Below the pieces are notes generated by a model that searched no databases, was not told where the DNA came from, and worked only from the letters and a program-made list of their open reading frames with translations. The position numbers and the translations under genes are program-made. Of a DNA stretch of 64,000 nucleotides, positions 11,918 through 23,387 are shown piece by piece. Every line of letters starts with the position of its first letter. Position 1 is the stretch's first letter. Source of the DNA: Acrasis kona (Eukaryota; Heterolobosea; Eutetramitea; Acrasida; Acrasidae); NCBI GenBank assembly GCA_026419775.2, contig JAOPGA020001877.1, positions 1 through 64,000 of the forward strand, written 5' to 3'.

Positions 11918-12264
11918 ATGAAACTCGTCTTCTATCCCAGAGCCACATTCCAATTTTTCAGCTCAGTCCTAAAACGCATCGGTCAAAACGCACACCACGA
12001 AAAGAAAGCATTATACGGAACTGTTGGATTAATTGGTGGTAGTTGGACACTCCTTCTTTGTATGTCATAGAGCAACATTGACTTCATTAATTTACTTTTT
12101 TAGTGGATAATGTTTTCACCCATTCCCGCATAAACTCCAACGCAAAGAGCAACCGTTGGCACGCATTCAGAAACGATACCGCACAAGAGGAATTCGAAAG
12201 ATTACAATTGTTCGTCTCAAAAGAGAAGCAATTAAGAGCGCAACAAGCACTTCAAGGCAACTAA
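11918..12264 (+). CDS. Small two-exon membrane protein, likely mitochondrial
   Basis: Exon 1 is 11918-12059 and exon 2 is 12104-12264, flanking a 44-bp intron with GTATGT donor and TTTTTTAG acceptor. Splicing in phase 1 gives about 100 residues. The N-terminus is basic and lacks acidic residues (MKLVFYPRATFQFF..KRIGQ), as in a mitochondrial targeting region. A hydrophobic stretch (GTVGLIGGSWTLLLLDNVF) follows and could span a membrane once. The C-terminal half is charged and helical. It resembles small accessory subunits of inner-membrane complexes in size and layout, but no family is recognised. It is only 41 bp from the CYFIP stop, tail to tail. Confidence 0.6.
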
Positions 12265-12305
12265 TAAAATCACACATTTATAAAACAATCTTTTATTATT
12301 GACCT

Positions 12306-15300
12306 TTACAAAGGAGGTGGTGGTGGAATGTCCATGGTTGGTGCAACAGGAGAGGACGTACTTTCGCTTCTTCCAATTACGGATTGAGTCTTCCTGAATG
12401 ACACGCTCTGTCTTGCGCTGACCGGGTCAGAAGTGTTCTCAACGGTCACACTGCTCACAATCTTGACTCTTGCAAAATCTTCCGTAATGGGCGCCTCGAA
12501 CATTTCGACCGGTGCATCTTTCATGGGGAACACCGCACGAAGAGTGTTAAAGATGCGATCGTTCAACAAACGAACTTCTCTGCTGACCCTCAAGAACTCC
12601 TTCATGTCATCTATACCATCCTGATCGCTCACGGAAATGTTCAAAACATGATCGCTGAAATTAAATGCATCAAATCGTAATTGTTGGTCGAACAAGTATA
12701 CAATGCTGCAACCTGCCCAGAAGAACCCATCTCCGAATAATTCGAACCCCTTCATGTCCTCGTTCTTTGTTTCGGTGTCTCCCTCCGGTAAGCAAAATAC
12801 AAATTGAAGGATTCCCCACAATCTATAAAATTCTTTACTGGCGTCTAGTTTTTGTAAACGATCTGCGGGACGATCTCCCTTCCAACCGCTTCTCAAACCA
12901 TCCAAGCACGTGCTCAACCTTCCCATCAACATTTTTAGTAAACTATGTGGACCTCTCTTGAATTGATACAATGCGGCTGCTCTGGTGGCTTGTTCCTTGA
13001 GATCTCCGCAAACAGCCGGAGATTCTATTTTTAGGTCGTTCATGGCCTTGACCAACGGAGTTTCGGAGGGAATGTCGGATCGAATGAACAAGTCGCTTGG
13101 TTGGGCCAACTTTAAGAAATCTTCCATGTCTCCGGACAAATTACTGACATGGGCTCCATTTGCATCTCCGTAATGTTCGCTGTTCAAATGTAAATCTCTC
13201 TTTTCTTTTCCTTGTTTGCTCAATGGTTTCATGCCCAAGAATGAACATGACTGAATGTGAGAGATTAGTTCGTGACTGGCACCGCACAAGTCCAACAAAT
13301 GTATGAATGCGATTGCGTTTCCGACCACACGGAATGCTTGGAACACGCCAGGCTTCAATTCATCGTATTCGACAAAGTCTCGGAACAAGTATCGGAAATA
13401 TCCGTAAACTCCTCGGAGTTTATATGCGGAACTCTGAAGAGTTATTTTTGGCGGGATTGCTTCCATCAAGGCTGCAACGAACGGGGATAGGTCATGGTTT
13501 ACCTTATCCATGATGAAAGCGACACATGTTTCAATGACGAGTGCCATGCTGGAATTACCAACCAACCTCAACATTGAAGCAATGTGATCTCTTCCGATAA
13601 ATCTCTTGTATTGTTCGTGAATGTGGTTGAATGCATTGTTTAGTGATTTTGTTGCAAATTGGTAGTGAATGGGAATGCGTGGTGCTTTGTCCCTTTCGTA
13701 GGAATCTTCGCTAATGTAAGTGATTTTGGCGGGAACGAGACGTTCGGTGGTGGTGTTGAATACATGTGTGGCGAAAAGATCCATGATGAGTTCTTCGGTC
13801 ACGTGACGTGCGATCCTTCCTTCGAAGCTGACCATGCTGGTTGACTCGTTCACATCAGAAAAGATGGATTCGTAAGAGTCGACATTAAGGTCGTGTTCTT
13901 TTAGTAAATCTCTGCAGATGCGGATCGCAAGTAGATTGTTCTCCAGTTCCACTACTGAGCTCAATGGAGACGATTCGAATTTTTGAATGGCCTTGTGGAT
14001 GTTTTCTCTGAGCGATATGTTCAAACGTTGTGCCAATAATGCGTTCAAATCAATGTAACGTCCAAGAATGTTAATGTGTTTCTATAAAAAGATTAATTTC
14101 TAAAAATAGAATCGTACTTACTTGGCGCAACAAAACATCAAAACGAGATTTGGGAACATCGAAGCGACCTGGTCCACTTCCTTTCTGCATCTTTTCAATA
14201 CTTGTTCTGAATTGTGTGTCCAACAAAATGTTACTAGCCAACATTTTGTAATAACTGTAAATCTGTTCTGATAACTTGTAAACCAATTGATCGAATACCA
14301 AGTTGACCTCAGCCTCCACTTCGTCGTACAAGAATCTCCTTTGCAAGGTGAACAAGGCTCTGTAGGCAGCGTCGTTGTACAAGTTGATTGGATAGATGAT
14401 ACTTTCCATCAAAGTAGTATTTCCCTTCTCCAAAATGTCTTCGGTTAGAATCCATGGAAGTGACATTTCGATGGGGAATTGAATTTCTTTGGAAATTTCC
14501 AAATAAAACTCTCTGTACCACAAATCAGCAAGATCGGAACACCTTCTCAAAGTTGCGTTGTAATTTAAGAGATGGTTCCAATTGGTTGACCGATCGTAAA
14601 AGGATTGCATTTGTTCGACTTGTTTATCTGAAAAGTCGGTTGCTCCAAAGAATCCTGATTTGGTCATTCCTGGTGCGCGATCGGAAATTAATGTGCTGAT
14701 GATTGATCTGATCATGTGTAGTTGGGTGCTGCTTGGTCCGACGTGTCTTACTGGGTGTTCAGATTTGGGTGCTGATTCCTTCTTCTTTTTATCGGATACC
14801 TGTGGTGCAGATCCATTCAACCAATCTGCAGCAATGTTTCTTAATTCCAAAACGGTTTGATGGACTGGTCTCTTTTTTTCTTTTGTACGAGCGAGCATGT
14901 CGAATAAAGTAACTTGAGCAAATTCTTGTAATTCGACATGGATTTGTCTGCGAATGAGAGGTGCTAAAAGTGATGTGTACTTTAACATGATGCCTTCTAG
15001 TCCCTTGATGATGGCGATGGTGTCGACTAGTGCTGCTCTTTCTTCCGCTGTGTAGTTGAAGCGAACGACTCTTTCGTAATCTTTAATGATGCTTCTCTTT
15101 CCATTTTCGGAATCGGGATCGGTTGGTGATGCTAAGGAACCAGCATTGTCCTTATTGTCTTTGAGTTTGTCGTTAATTTCTTGAGTGCGCGCTTCGATTA
15201 AACCTGGGTTCTCGGCCTCTATTTTTGTTGTTTCGGCGGGATGTGAAAACTTCCATGCGGCTTGTTCAAGAACGTTAGTGGTCCACAATGCAATTAATTT

Positions 15301-16598
15301 AATTCCTTGCTCTGATAATTGTTTCGCCTCTACACGCATGGGATCTAGAACTGCGGAGGTGTTGTTGATCTTTTGGTGGTTTTTGATCTTGTTGGTGAGG
15401 AGTGTAAATCTTGTCGTGAAGTTGGAAAAGTCGCGACGGATCTGAGGTAGCTTATAGATGAGAAGGAATCTTTGCGACGGTTAGTATGGTTTGAAATGAT
15501 GACGTACTTTTCCCTTGCAAGCTTCTCTTCATCCTTTGGGAGCAACTGCCATTCGTCACCTAGGTTGGGACAACTTTTAAGAATGGTCTTGATGGTAAAT
15601 GTCATGTCTCCGTATAGAGGTACACAAGGATACTGAATATAATGTAAGTTTTTAGGGCGAGTGAGTTGAGTACCTGTTTGAACAGTTTGATAATTCTTGA
15701 AACGGGAAGCTTCTTGTATACATTAGGTATCTTGTCGATTAAATAAATGACTAGCACAATCACTCTCAAAAAACAGTATTTCTCGTCGCAGAACAAGAAT
15801 CTTTCGCTTTCAAAGTTATTGGCACAACGTTCCAGTATGAGCGTCACAACGTCGTCGAATCCTGAATTTTTACTTAGTTCCTCTCTTAAGCCTGAGATGA
15901 TACTGTTTGAAAGGTTGAAGTTAAAAATTTGTTGGTTCTCTTCGCTCTTAGGGTCTAAGAAGTTCACGATGTTTGGGTCTAGGTTAGTCCTATCCATAAA
16001 TTGTGCTGCTCTTTTTATCGCGGCATAGTCGTTGCTTATGGCTGCTTTCATGTTCTTTAGGGCGTCAAGTTTGAGTATCATATCAAAAACTTGAATCAAA
16101 ATGTCAAGTAGAGAGTCACTTGGTATCTCTTTGTTCTTCTCAGCAACCACTACATCCACTACGATTTGCGAAACAGCGGAAACGGTGCTAAGATGGAATT
16201 GTAGGAAGTCACGAATTTTTTGAGTCTCAGGGATGAGGACGTCGAACATTTTACGATAGAGCATGGCTTTGTCGGGTGTGTCCGGTTTCACCTAAATACA
16301 ATTTGAGTATTTTACGTTTTTCTTTACATACCTGTGGTAGTGCTCTTGAAATGCTTCTGTAAGTGTACAATGTGTGTACGAAATATTCACCATCGTGTAA
16401 AATATTTTGTAGCCTTGCTATTGTTTCTGCCTCTTTTGCAAACCTTGTCTGGAAACCGTTCCTGTCTGCGAAGAGTAGGGGATTCGAAAAACTTCCGATT
16501 TCATAAGATACGTATTCTGTACTCGCCTCAATAACGGGTTGATTGGTACGTACAGGATAGCGTTCAAGCTCCTTTAGTCTCTCCTCAAGGGTGGACAT
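12306..16598 (-). CDS. CYFIP/PIR121 (Sra-1) WAVE complex subunit
   Basis: Five exons read right to left: 16598-16332, 16291-15674, 15632-15508, 15469-14122, 14081-12306, with introns of 40, 41, 38 and 40 bp. The total is 1377 residues, somewhat longer than animal CYFIP (about 1250). The start MSTLEERLKELE..RTNQPVIEA, the LDPMRVEAKQLSEQGI block and the LLRQ..LGRYIDLN block match the family. CYFIP binds Rac-GTP and holds the WAVE/SCAR complex inactive until Rac signals, then allows Arp2/3 actin branching at the leading edge. The third intron carries a perfect TACTAAC. The unusual part is the C-terminus, which ends in DIPPPPPL, a proline run that might bind EVH1/SH3 proteins or profilin. Confidence 0.93.
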
Positions 16599-16937
16599 TG
16601 AGCTTGTTTGTATATTATGATGTTGACAAGGGATGTGTCAACTAGGTATTTTGATGACGTTTGATTGAGTTCTAATGTCGAATCCAAAGGATTGACAAAG
16701 TGAAGATCTTAAAAAAAGGAAGCGAAAGAAGGGTAAAACACTTGTTACCACTAGTGTATTTTTAGGACGGAGTTGACTTGATGGACATTCAAGATATTTC
16801 AACGGAATTTGTCATGTGTTGTGTCAGACTTGTGTTGGATAAACTGTTGTTCAATACTAGTATTCCTGTGATTTATCAAATGCTTGATGTTGAAGATTAA
16901 GCCTAAAAATAATTTCAATTTCGGTTGGTTTCGTTGA
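16599..16937. other. Intergenic between divergent genes
   Basis: About 340 bp separating the divergent CYFIP and zinc-motif genes. It is AT-rich and should hold both promoters. No TATA-type motif or RNA gene could be identified with confidence. Confidence 0.5.
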
Positions 16938-17441
16938 ATGGTTTATCTGATGGGAAGAAGATATTTGGAGCAGGACGATGCAATAATAACATACTGGGAC
17001 CATTTTAATAATTATCTTAAGGGAGGCTTGCAATTTGTTCGCAGTATCTTTTCAAACAAAAATAATATTAACAAGGTGCAACAACGTACATATGAAAATG
17101 GTGACACTGTACTTGCAAAGGCGATGTGGTTTGGATTGTTTTTGATGTTCTTTGAACTCACCTCATCATCTCTCATAGTATACACTTATATGAAGAGAAG
17201 GATACAACTAGAACCATTTCGTGACGATACTTTAGATTTAGATGATCTGGACGACCAAAAAGAAGAGGGATTCCCAGATTGTATTATATGTGCAGAAGAA
17301 AGCATTGGAAAGTACATGGCCCTCCCAGAGCGACGTCTAGCATACTGTAAAAAATGTCTGTGCCAACTCGAACAAGGGGCTTTCACAAGGGAGAAGATAA
17401 CACACAAATTAAGAGTTTATATGGATCCACCACAAAAATAA
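16938..17441 (+). CDS. Single-pass membrane protein with CxxC pairs
   Basis: A 167-residue single-exon protein from the ATG at 16938. One hydrophobic segment near residues 56-82 (KAMWFGLFLMFFELTSSSLIVYTYM) should cross a membrane once. It is followed by an acidic stretch (DDTLDLDDLDDQKEE), then two cysteine pairs, CIIC and CKKC, about 20 residues apart, the classic spacing of a zinc-binding hairpin. RING-like or zinc-ribbon folds are possible, but the cysteine count is too low for a full RING. It is probably an organelle or ER membrane protein; the function is unknown. Confidence 0.6.
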   Translation: MVYLMGRRYLEQDDAIITYWDHFNNYLKGGLQFVRSIFSNKNNINKVQQRTYENGDTVLAKAMWFGLFLMFFELTSSSLIVYTYMKRRIQLEPFRDDTLDLDDLDDQKEEGFPDCIICAEESIGKYMALPERRLAYCKKCLCQLEQGAFTREKITHKLRVYMDPPQK

Positions 17442-17959
17442 TAAAAATCTGAAAACTGCTTCGGTCGCAGAGTTGTGTTCATTTCAAGTAAACAGGATTT
17501 TTAAGATAATCATAGTGTTTGGTCACAATTTCCTTTTAGACAGGTTGTATAAAATGGATGGTTGTTAAAACTTGAACCATAATCTTCTTTTTTTGAGCAT
17601 GTTCAAGACAATTTAAAGTCAGAAGTTTCTAGATGTATAAAAGAAACTTTGCTGCAGTTGCGTGCCTTACCAATCAAACTTTGGCATAATACTGTTTTTT
17701 TTAACCAAATGCCTTTTGTAAAGATTGATCAACCATGGCTTTATTGTTTTTATTTAAACCTATCTTCCCTATTACCTTCAATTCATTAGTTACTTGTATT
17801 TGTATTTCTACAATCAGTAAAGGTACCAAGTTTAGATGAAACAAGGTTAAAAAATTGTAAATTATTTGAAATATGCGATTGCGGGCGGCGCAATGGGGAA
17901 TCGGACTACGTAGCCGCTATTTAAAAGATACAACCGTTGCAAAATGCGAAATCAAATAA
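17442..17959. other. Intergenic; nothing recognised
   Basis: About 520 bp of AT-rich sequence with T-rich runs. I see no tRNA, no long frame and no convincing snRNA motif. Confidence 0.5.
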
Positions 17960-19111
17960 ATGACTCATATCATTGTGTTGGGAGGTGGGGTAAGCGGTAC
18001 CATATTCGCTTCCTCTTTAATGAGACGCGTAAAGAAGAGTCATCATTTGCATATTACCATCATTGATAAAAAGAATTATTTCGAGTATGTAGGTCTAGGA
18101 ACTCTGAGGTCGATGGTTGAACCCAGCCACCACAAGAATATGGTCCACACATACGACACTATTGTTTCAAACAAGCACGAACTTGTTGTCATGCACGGAA
18201 AAACCCTGACCTCAATAAATAGCGCTACAAAAACTGTAACTGTTAGCGACAACCTAGGCTCAGCTGTAGATGTTTTACCGTACGACCACTTAATAATAGC
18301 AGTAGGTTCAAGCTACAACACTTTCCCGGACTTGAAGCACTCAAGTGGAGTTCTATCTGAGAGGACAAATCAAATCAATCAATTGAACAGCAACATCAAA
18401 AATGCCAAACATATTACTATAGCTGGAGGAGGAAGTGTGGGTATAGAGTTGATGGGAGAGCTTAACGACTGCTATCCAAGCATTCCAATTACCTTGATAC
18501 ATTCAAAACCAAACTTATTGGAGAGGTCATCAGTTGATGCTCATAACCACATCTTAAACTATATCGACAGGGCGAACAAAACAAGATCTACAAACCAGAA
18601 GATTACTGTTCTGCTCAATGATCAAATCCCACTGGACTCCAACACTACAATCAGAGGTGTTGTCATGCCCGCAGGTTCATTAAGATTTAACTGTACTGGT
18701 CCTGCTCCTAACACAAATGGGTTCGAGACATTTGGAATTCCTCTTGATGAAAACCGCAGAATAAGGGTCGATCAACATTTAAAAGTGGTTGGACTCAACG
18801 ATATTTATGCCTTAGGGGATGTAAACAGTGTTCTAGAAGAGAAGACTGCAAACTTCGCGAAATCTCATGCTAAGGTAGTCTCTATCAATCTGGCGAACGC
18901 TATACAAGGAAAAAAGACTACTCCTCTTACTTATACTCCTCAAGAGTATATGACCATGGTAACTATTGGTAAGACAGATGCAGTGATGGTTAAGGGAACA
19001 TCTGTCGCGGGCAAAGGAAAAATACTGAGTTGGATGAAACCGAAGGTAGAAAGCGCAATTGTAGGTGTCGTTAAGAACCCTAACGCCTTCATATCAAAAA
19101 TGTTTGTATAA
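17960..19111 (+). CDS. AIF/FSP1-like FAD-dependent oxidoreductase
   Basis: A 383-residue pyridine-nucleotide-disulfide-type flavoprotein. The first dinucleotide fold is at the very N-terminus (VLGGGVSGT, residues 5-13), a second one near residue 153 (ITIAGGGSVGIE) should bind NAD(P)H, and IYALGDVN near residue 285 is the second FAD contact. Length and layout fit the AIFM2/FSP1 and type II NADH dehydrogenase-like group, which reduces quinones using NAD(P)H, protecting membranes from lipid peroxidation or bypassing complex I. There is no N-terminal signal or transit peptide and no obvious membrane helix. NAD kinase lies 48 bp downstream on the same strand, possibly coincidental. Confidence 0.85.
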   Translation: MTHIIVLGGGVSGTIFASSLMRRVKKSHHLHITIIDKKNYFEYVGLGTLRSMVEPSHHKNMVHTYDTIVSNKHELVVMHGKTLTSINSATKTVTVSDNLGSAVDVLPYDHLIIAVGSSYNTFPDLKHSSGVLSERTNQINQLNSNIKNAKHITIAGGGSVGIELMGELNDCYPSIPITLIHSKPNLLERSSVDAHNHILNYIDRANKTRSTNQKITVLLNDQIPLDSNTTIRGVVMPAGSLRFNCTGPAPNTNGFETFGIPLDENRRIRVDQHLKVVGLNDIYALGDVNSVLEEKTANFAKSHAKVVSINLANAIQGKKTTPLTYTPQEYMTMVTIGKTDAVMVKGTSVAGKGKILSWMKPKVESAIVGVVKNPNAFISKMFV

Positions 19112-19159
19112 ATAAAATTCTTGAAAGTATTTTTGGTTGTTTAGTCTGTTGTAAGGACA

Positions 19160-20302
19160 ATGAACAAAATAACAACATCGATCAATGCACCATTCATAAA
19201 CCTACTTTACAGAAGGATCTTAACAACGTGTCATACACAAAAGCGATTTACGACAAAGATACAGAACCTACAGCACAAACAAATACCATTTGCCCAAAGT
19301 TCGCCGTTCGAAATCAGTTTTCATGAAAAGCCGAAGACTGCCCTTTTGTTTTGTAAAATTAACAACACAGCTGCGTTTGAAGCACTATCTAACATTGCAA
19401 ATCATTTAACGGAGCAACATAATGTCAAAATAATTGTAGAGGATTCAATACACAAACACTTCTCACAAAGTAACTCTTACCACTTTGTCATCAAAGAGAA
19501 TTTGAGAGGGGCAGTTGAAAAGTCTGATTTTATCATTTGTTCAGGTGGTGATGGAACAATGTTATACCTGCATTCCTTATTATCACAACTCGACATAAAG
19601 ATACCACCATTTCTATCTTTTGTTACTGATGGGTCTCTTGGCTTCTTGCTACCTCACCAACTCGATGAGTACAAAAATGTAGTAGATCGGGTAATGAATG
19701 ACAAGGTCATATCTTGTACATCTAGGATGAGGCTAGACTGTGATGTATATAGATCAGGAGAGATCATTAAAAGTAAGCCTTTGAACTTCTTTTTACTAAC
19801 ATTATCAGAGGAGAGAGTTCTTAACGAAGTAGTTGTGCATAGAGGTAACATTTTCAATCCTTCTATTGTGCAAACATTTATTGATGACTACCATTTCACA
19901 ACCATGAGAGGAGATGGGTTGATTGTTGCTACACCAACTGGAAGCACTGGTTATAGTTCATCATCTAGTGGTGCGATGGTTCACCCATCTCTTCAATGTA
20001 TAAACATTACTCCCATATGCTCAAACATTCCATTGTCCATTAAACCGGTTGTTGTTCCGAACTACGTTTCTATAAAATTACAAATGTCGGATGGAAGAGA
20101 ATTCAGTTCAGATACTGTACATAATGATAGTGGAGATGTTGGGATTGTTGCTTTTGACGGAAGATCATCCATTTCACTAAGAAAGCATGACATCTTACAC
20201 GTAAAGAAATCAGAGTTTGATTTAATCACGATAGACCGGGACACTTCTATGAATGATTGGATGGACAGTGTGAACAAGAGGTTTAAATTCAAAATACATT
20301 AA
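19160..20302 (+). CDS. NAD kinase
   Basis: A 380-residue ATP-NAD kinase that phosphorylates NAD to make NADP. The diagnostic GGDGT lies near residue 131 (ICSGGDGTMLYLHS), followed by a GSLGFLLP strand and the ATPTGSTGYSSSSSG motif near residue 255. The N-terminal 80 residues are basic and rich in hydroxylated residues (RRILTTCHTQKRFTTK), which may be a mitochondrial or other organellar targeting region, but that is inferred from composition. Single exon. A divergent feature is TDGSLGFL where many members have NxGxLGFL. Family assignment is secure; the location is uncertain. Confidence 0.92.
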   Translation: MNKITTSINAPFINLLYRRILTTCHTQKRFTTKIQNLQHKQIPFAQSSPFEISFHEKPKTALLFCKINNTAAFEALSNIANHLTEQHNVKIIVEDSIHKHFSQSNSYHFVIKENLRGAVEKSDFIICSGGDGTMLYLHSLLSQLDIKIPPFLSFVTDGSLGFLLPHQLDEYKNVVDRVMNDKVISCTSRMRLDCDVYRSGEIIKSKPLNFFLLTLSEERVLNEVVVHRGNIFNPSIVQTFIDDYHFTTMRGDGLIVATPTGSTGYSSSSSGAMVHPSLQCINITPICSNIPLSIKPVVVPNYVSIKLQMSDGREFSSDTVHNDSGDVGIVAFDGRSSISLRKHDILHVKKSEFDLITIDRDTSMNDWMDSVNKRFKFKIH

Positions 20303-20477
20303 AATATTTATTATTTAAAACTACTCCCGTTTTTTTATTGATAGCCAATGGGATTATGATTGAAATCGATTATACATCCTAGTCATTTTTAGACTTGATC
20401 ATATGATATTGATTATTGGTGATGTGTAAAAGAGCATGATTGACCAACCGCGAAGAAAGTAGATTACAAAGTAGGAC

Positions 20478-23370
20478 ATGCCACATAACTGCTGCTCTTA
20501 TTCCGTCGCAGAGATCTTTGGAACCAATACCGATGAGAAACCAAAGAACTTGTTTACCTTGTCAGAGGATGCTGCCCCAAAATACGCTCCTGATCTCAAA
20601 TTAGAACCAAAACACATTGATATCCATTTGTTGTTTAAGGAGAACTCACTGACAGACCATGAATTCAATGTAAAAGTCGTACAACATATCCTGTGCAACC
20701 AACCAAGCAACAAAATTTCACTTAATGCAGAATCTTTTGAAGATGTAAATGTCAAAGATCTTTCCTCCGACGACAACAAAATATCACACCGCTATGATGG
20801 CAAGTACATCCACTTAGTTTGGGACGAACCACTTTCAAAGGGCGAGCTAAGAAAGGTTGAGATCACCTACAAAGTTGATAACCCTGTTAGCTCAATTTGT
20901 TGGAACTATGCTAACAATAGTTCAAGAGGTACTTTTAATATAATTTTTGAAAGAAAATTTACATTTAGTTGGGGATTTTGCTGTTACAGACGAAGAGTCA
21001 GAAAGATGTCGTTACTGGTTGGCTTGTGTTGATTTTCCAACAGTACGTACAACCTTGACTACTCACATTACAGCTCCTAAATCTTGGTCAAGTTTTGGTC
21101 AAGGTCCATTAAAGAGCACAAAAGAAGAAGGCGAGAATGTGACAAGGACATTTGACTTGGAATTCCCTTGCCCAAGTTATTTGATTTGTTGGGCAGTTGG
21201 AGATCTGATCATGGTAAAAGAAGAAAGAGACACTGCAGGAGTTCCTGTGGCCTACATTGCACCAAGAGGAGTTCCTGAAGAGGACTTGAAGTTGACGTTC
21301 AAGTATGCATCAACCTATTCGTCGTTTAACATTCATTAGCAAAACACCAGAGATTATCAAGTGGTTAGAAAAACGTGTTGGAGTCAAGTTCCCATTCTCC
21401 CGCTACTACATCATCATCACACCAAAGAATTATGGAGCTATGGAAAACATTACTCTTGTTACTTTTGACTTTTTGTGTACGTTTCTTTTTACATTTCATT
21501 TTCAAGTCAATTTTAGTCTTAATGAATAAAGACATCACAAAGGAGTTCCAACAACTAACGGACATGATCAACCTCCACGGTAAATACGAACTTTAACAAT
21601 TCTTCTAATGATGATAGAATGTGCTCACTCCTACTTTGGAGATGCTGTGGTCATACGTCACTTTGAACACGTGTGGTTAAAGGAAGGTTGGGCTACATAC
21701 ATGCAAGCTTGTTGGTTTGGGGAAACAATAAGTCAAGATGAAATGTTATATGAGCTTTACAATCATAGTCAGAGGTACATGGGTGAGGTAAATGATGCTT
21801 ACAGCAGACCCATCGTAACACGTACTTATGATTCAAGGTAAGTCAATTAGTATAAACAATTGTTATAAAAATTACAGTTGGGACCTGTTCGATAGACATA
21901 CCTACCCAGGGGGGTCATGGAGACTTCACATGTTAAGACACAAGCTTGGAGAAGATCAATTCTGGACAGGTGTCTCCAACTACATTAAAAATAACCTCAG
22001 AGGCATCGTTGAGACCGATGACTTTAGGTGAGTGGTTTCTTATTACTTACATTAACCTTAACAGAAAAGAATTAGAAAAGGCTTCAGGTCAGAACTTGGT
22101 AAAGTTCTTCGATCAGTGGTTGTACTCTAATGGATATCCAAAAATCAAATTATCACACAAGATCAACGACAAGTCCAACACTGTGGAATTCACTGCAACA
22201 CAAAATCAACTCAACAAAGAAACAAACACACCAAACTTTGAGTTCGACCTAACCATACATGTTACTTTCGACAATCAACAAACAGAGTGCAGCGCGTTAC
22301 ATTTTGATCAAAAAGAATCATCATGTTCCGTTTCCATTCCAAATGGCGCCAAGTTACATTCTGTCACCATCGATCGCGAATGTCAAGTTTTATTCAGCAT
22401 TGAGTACGATCCAGGTCAAGACATTTTACAAAATACATTCCTCGATAGTAAGTCAACTTTTTTTCACTTTTACTAACCACTCACAGCCACTCTTTTCAAC
22501 AAGATACAATGCGCAGACACACTGATCAAAAATTACAAAAAATCAAGCATTCAGTTCCTAGTCAAACATTACGAAAAACAACATTGGGGAGTCCGCTTGG
22601 AAGTATTCAAATTATTAGCAGCACAAAAAGGAAACAGTTGGTGCAGAGATGCATTGATTCAACTTTTACCATTAGAAAAGCATTATCATACTTTACATCA
22701 AAACATTTCTCGATTATATAGAGACGCCAAATTCGTGCCCGTACTTTTACAATTATATAAGGAGTGCGTGACACCATTAGTGAGATCACAATTACTCTGG
22801 GCCATGAGTTTACAAAAAATGTCTTCTGATGATTTGATGGAGATGATCAAATCAAGCATCGAAGCGGACCATAGCCTTTATGCGGTGACCAGGATGGGAG
22901 CATATCGTGCCGCAAGAAATATTGAATCCGTTTCTACGTTGGATTGGTTGACCGAATCAATCACGAATGAAACATTCGGAGAATGCAAACCAGTCATCAT
23001 AGAAAGTATTGCGCGTAAGTTGAAAATGTTTATATTTTTGGTTTGACTCCGTGGATTAGATTTGGGTGGATGTTTGGATGACAACATTAAGAGAAAATCA
23101 ATTCTACTTTTAGAGGAGTTATTGAGGAGCGACGAAGAACAAGAGAGAAGAGCTGCTGTAATGGGATTGGTTGCTTTGAAATCAAAATCATCTGGAGCGG
23201 CAATTGCAAGTACCAGAAATACATTTGCTGATCAGTATCACTCTTGGTTGGATAGAAGCATGAGACAATTAACAAGCACCTCGAATGATGAGTTCCATAA
23301 GGTCAATAAGGACATTAGTGAGTTGAGAGATTTGATTCGAGATGCTTCTCAATTAAATGAATCTTCTTAA
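20478..23370 (+). CDS. M1 family zinc aminopeptidase
   Basis: Nine exons: 20478-20928, 20990-21302, 21340-21476, 21517-21579, 21618-21837, 21878-22027, 22065-22447, 22487-23014, 23060-23370. The 2556 nt give 851 residues in one frame. Splicing across 21580-21617 creates the zinc motif HECAH, which no unspliced frame contains. The third zinc ligand is the Glu of LKEGWA 19 residues later, and the substrate-binding GAMEN precedes it. An ERAP1-type C-terminal helical domain fills the last 400 residues. The enzyme removes N-terminal amino acids from peptides and is most like puromycin-sensitive or leukotriene A4 hydrolase-type members in lacking a signal peptide, so it is probably cytosolic. The intron at 22448-22486 has a perfect TACTAAC. 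Confidence 0.93.
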
Positions 23371-23387
23371 TTATCAAAATGAAATTT

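Noticed and set aside
12433-13844. Several plus-strand frames over 60 codons
   Set aside because: They lie within CYFIP exons in other frames; CYFIP is supported by family motifs.
17880-17930. GC-richer patch that might be an RNA gene
   Set aside because: No tRNA or snRNA fold could be drawn from it.
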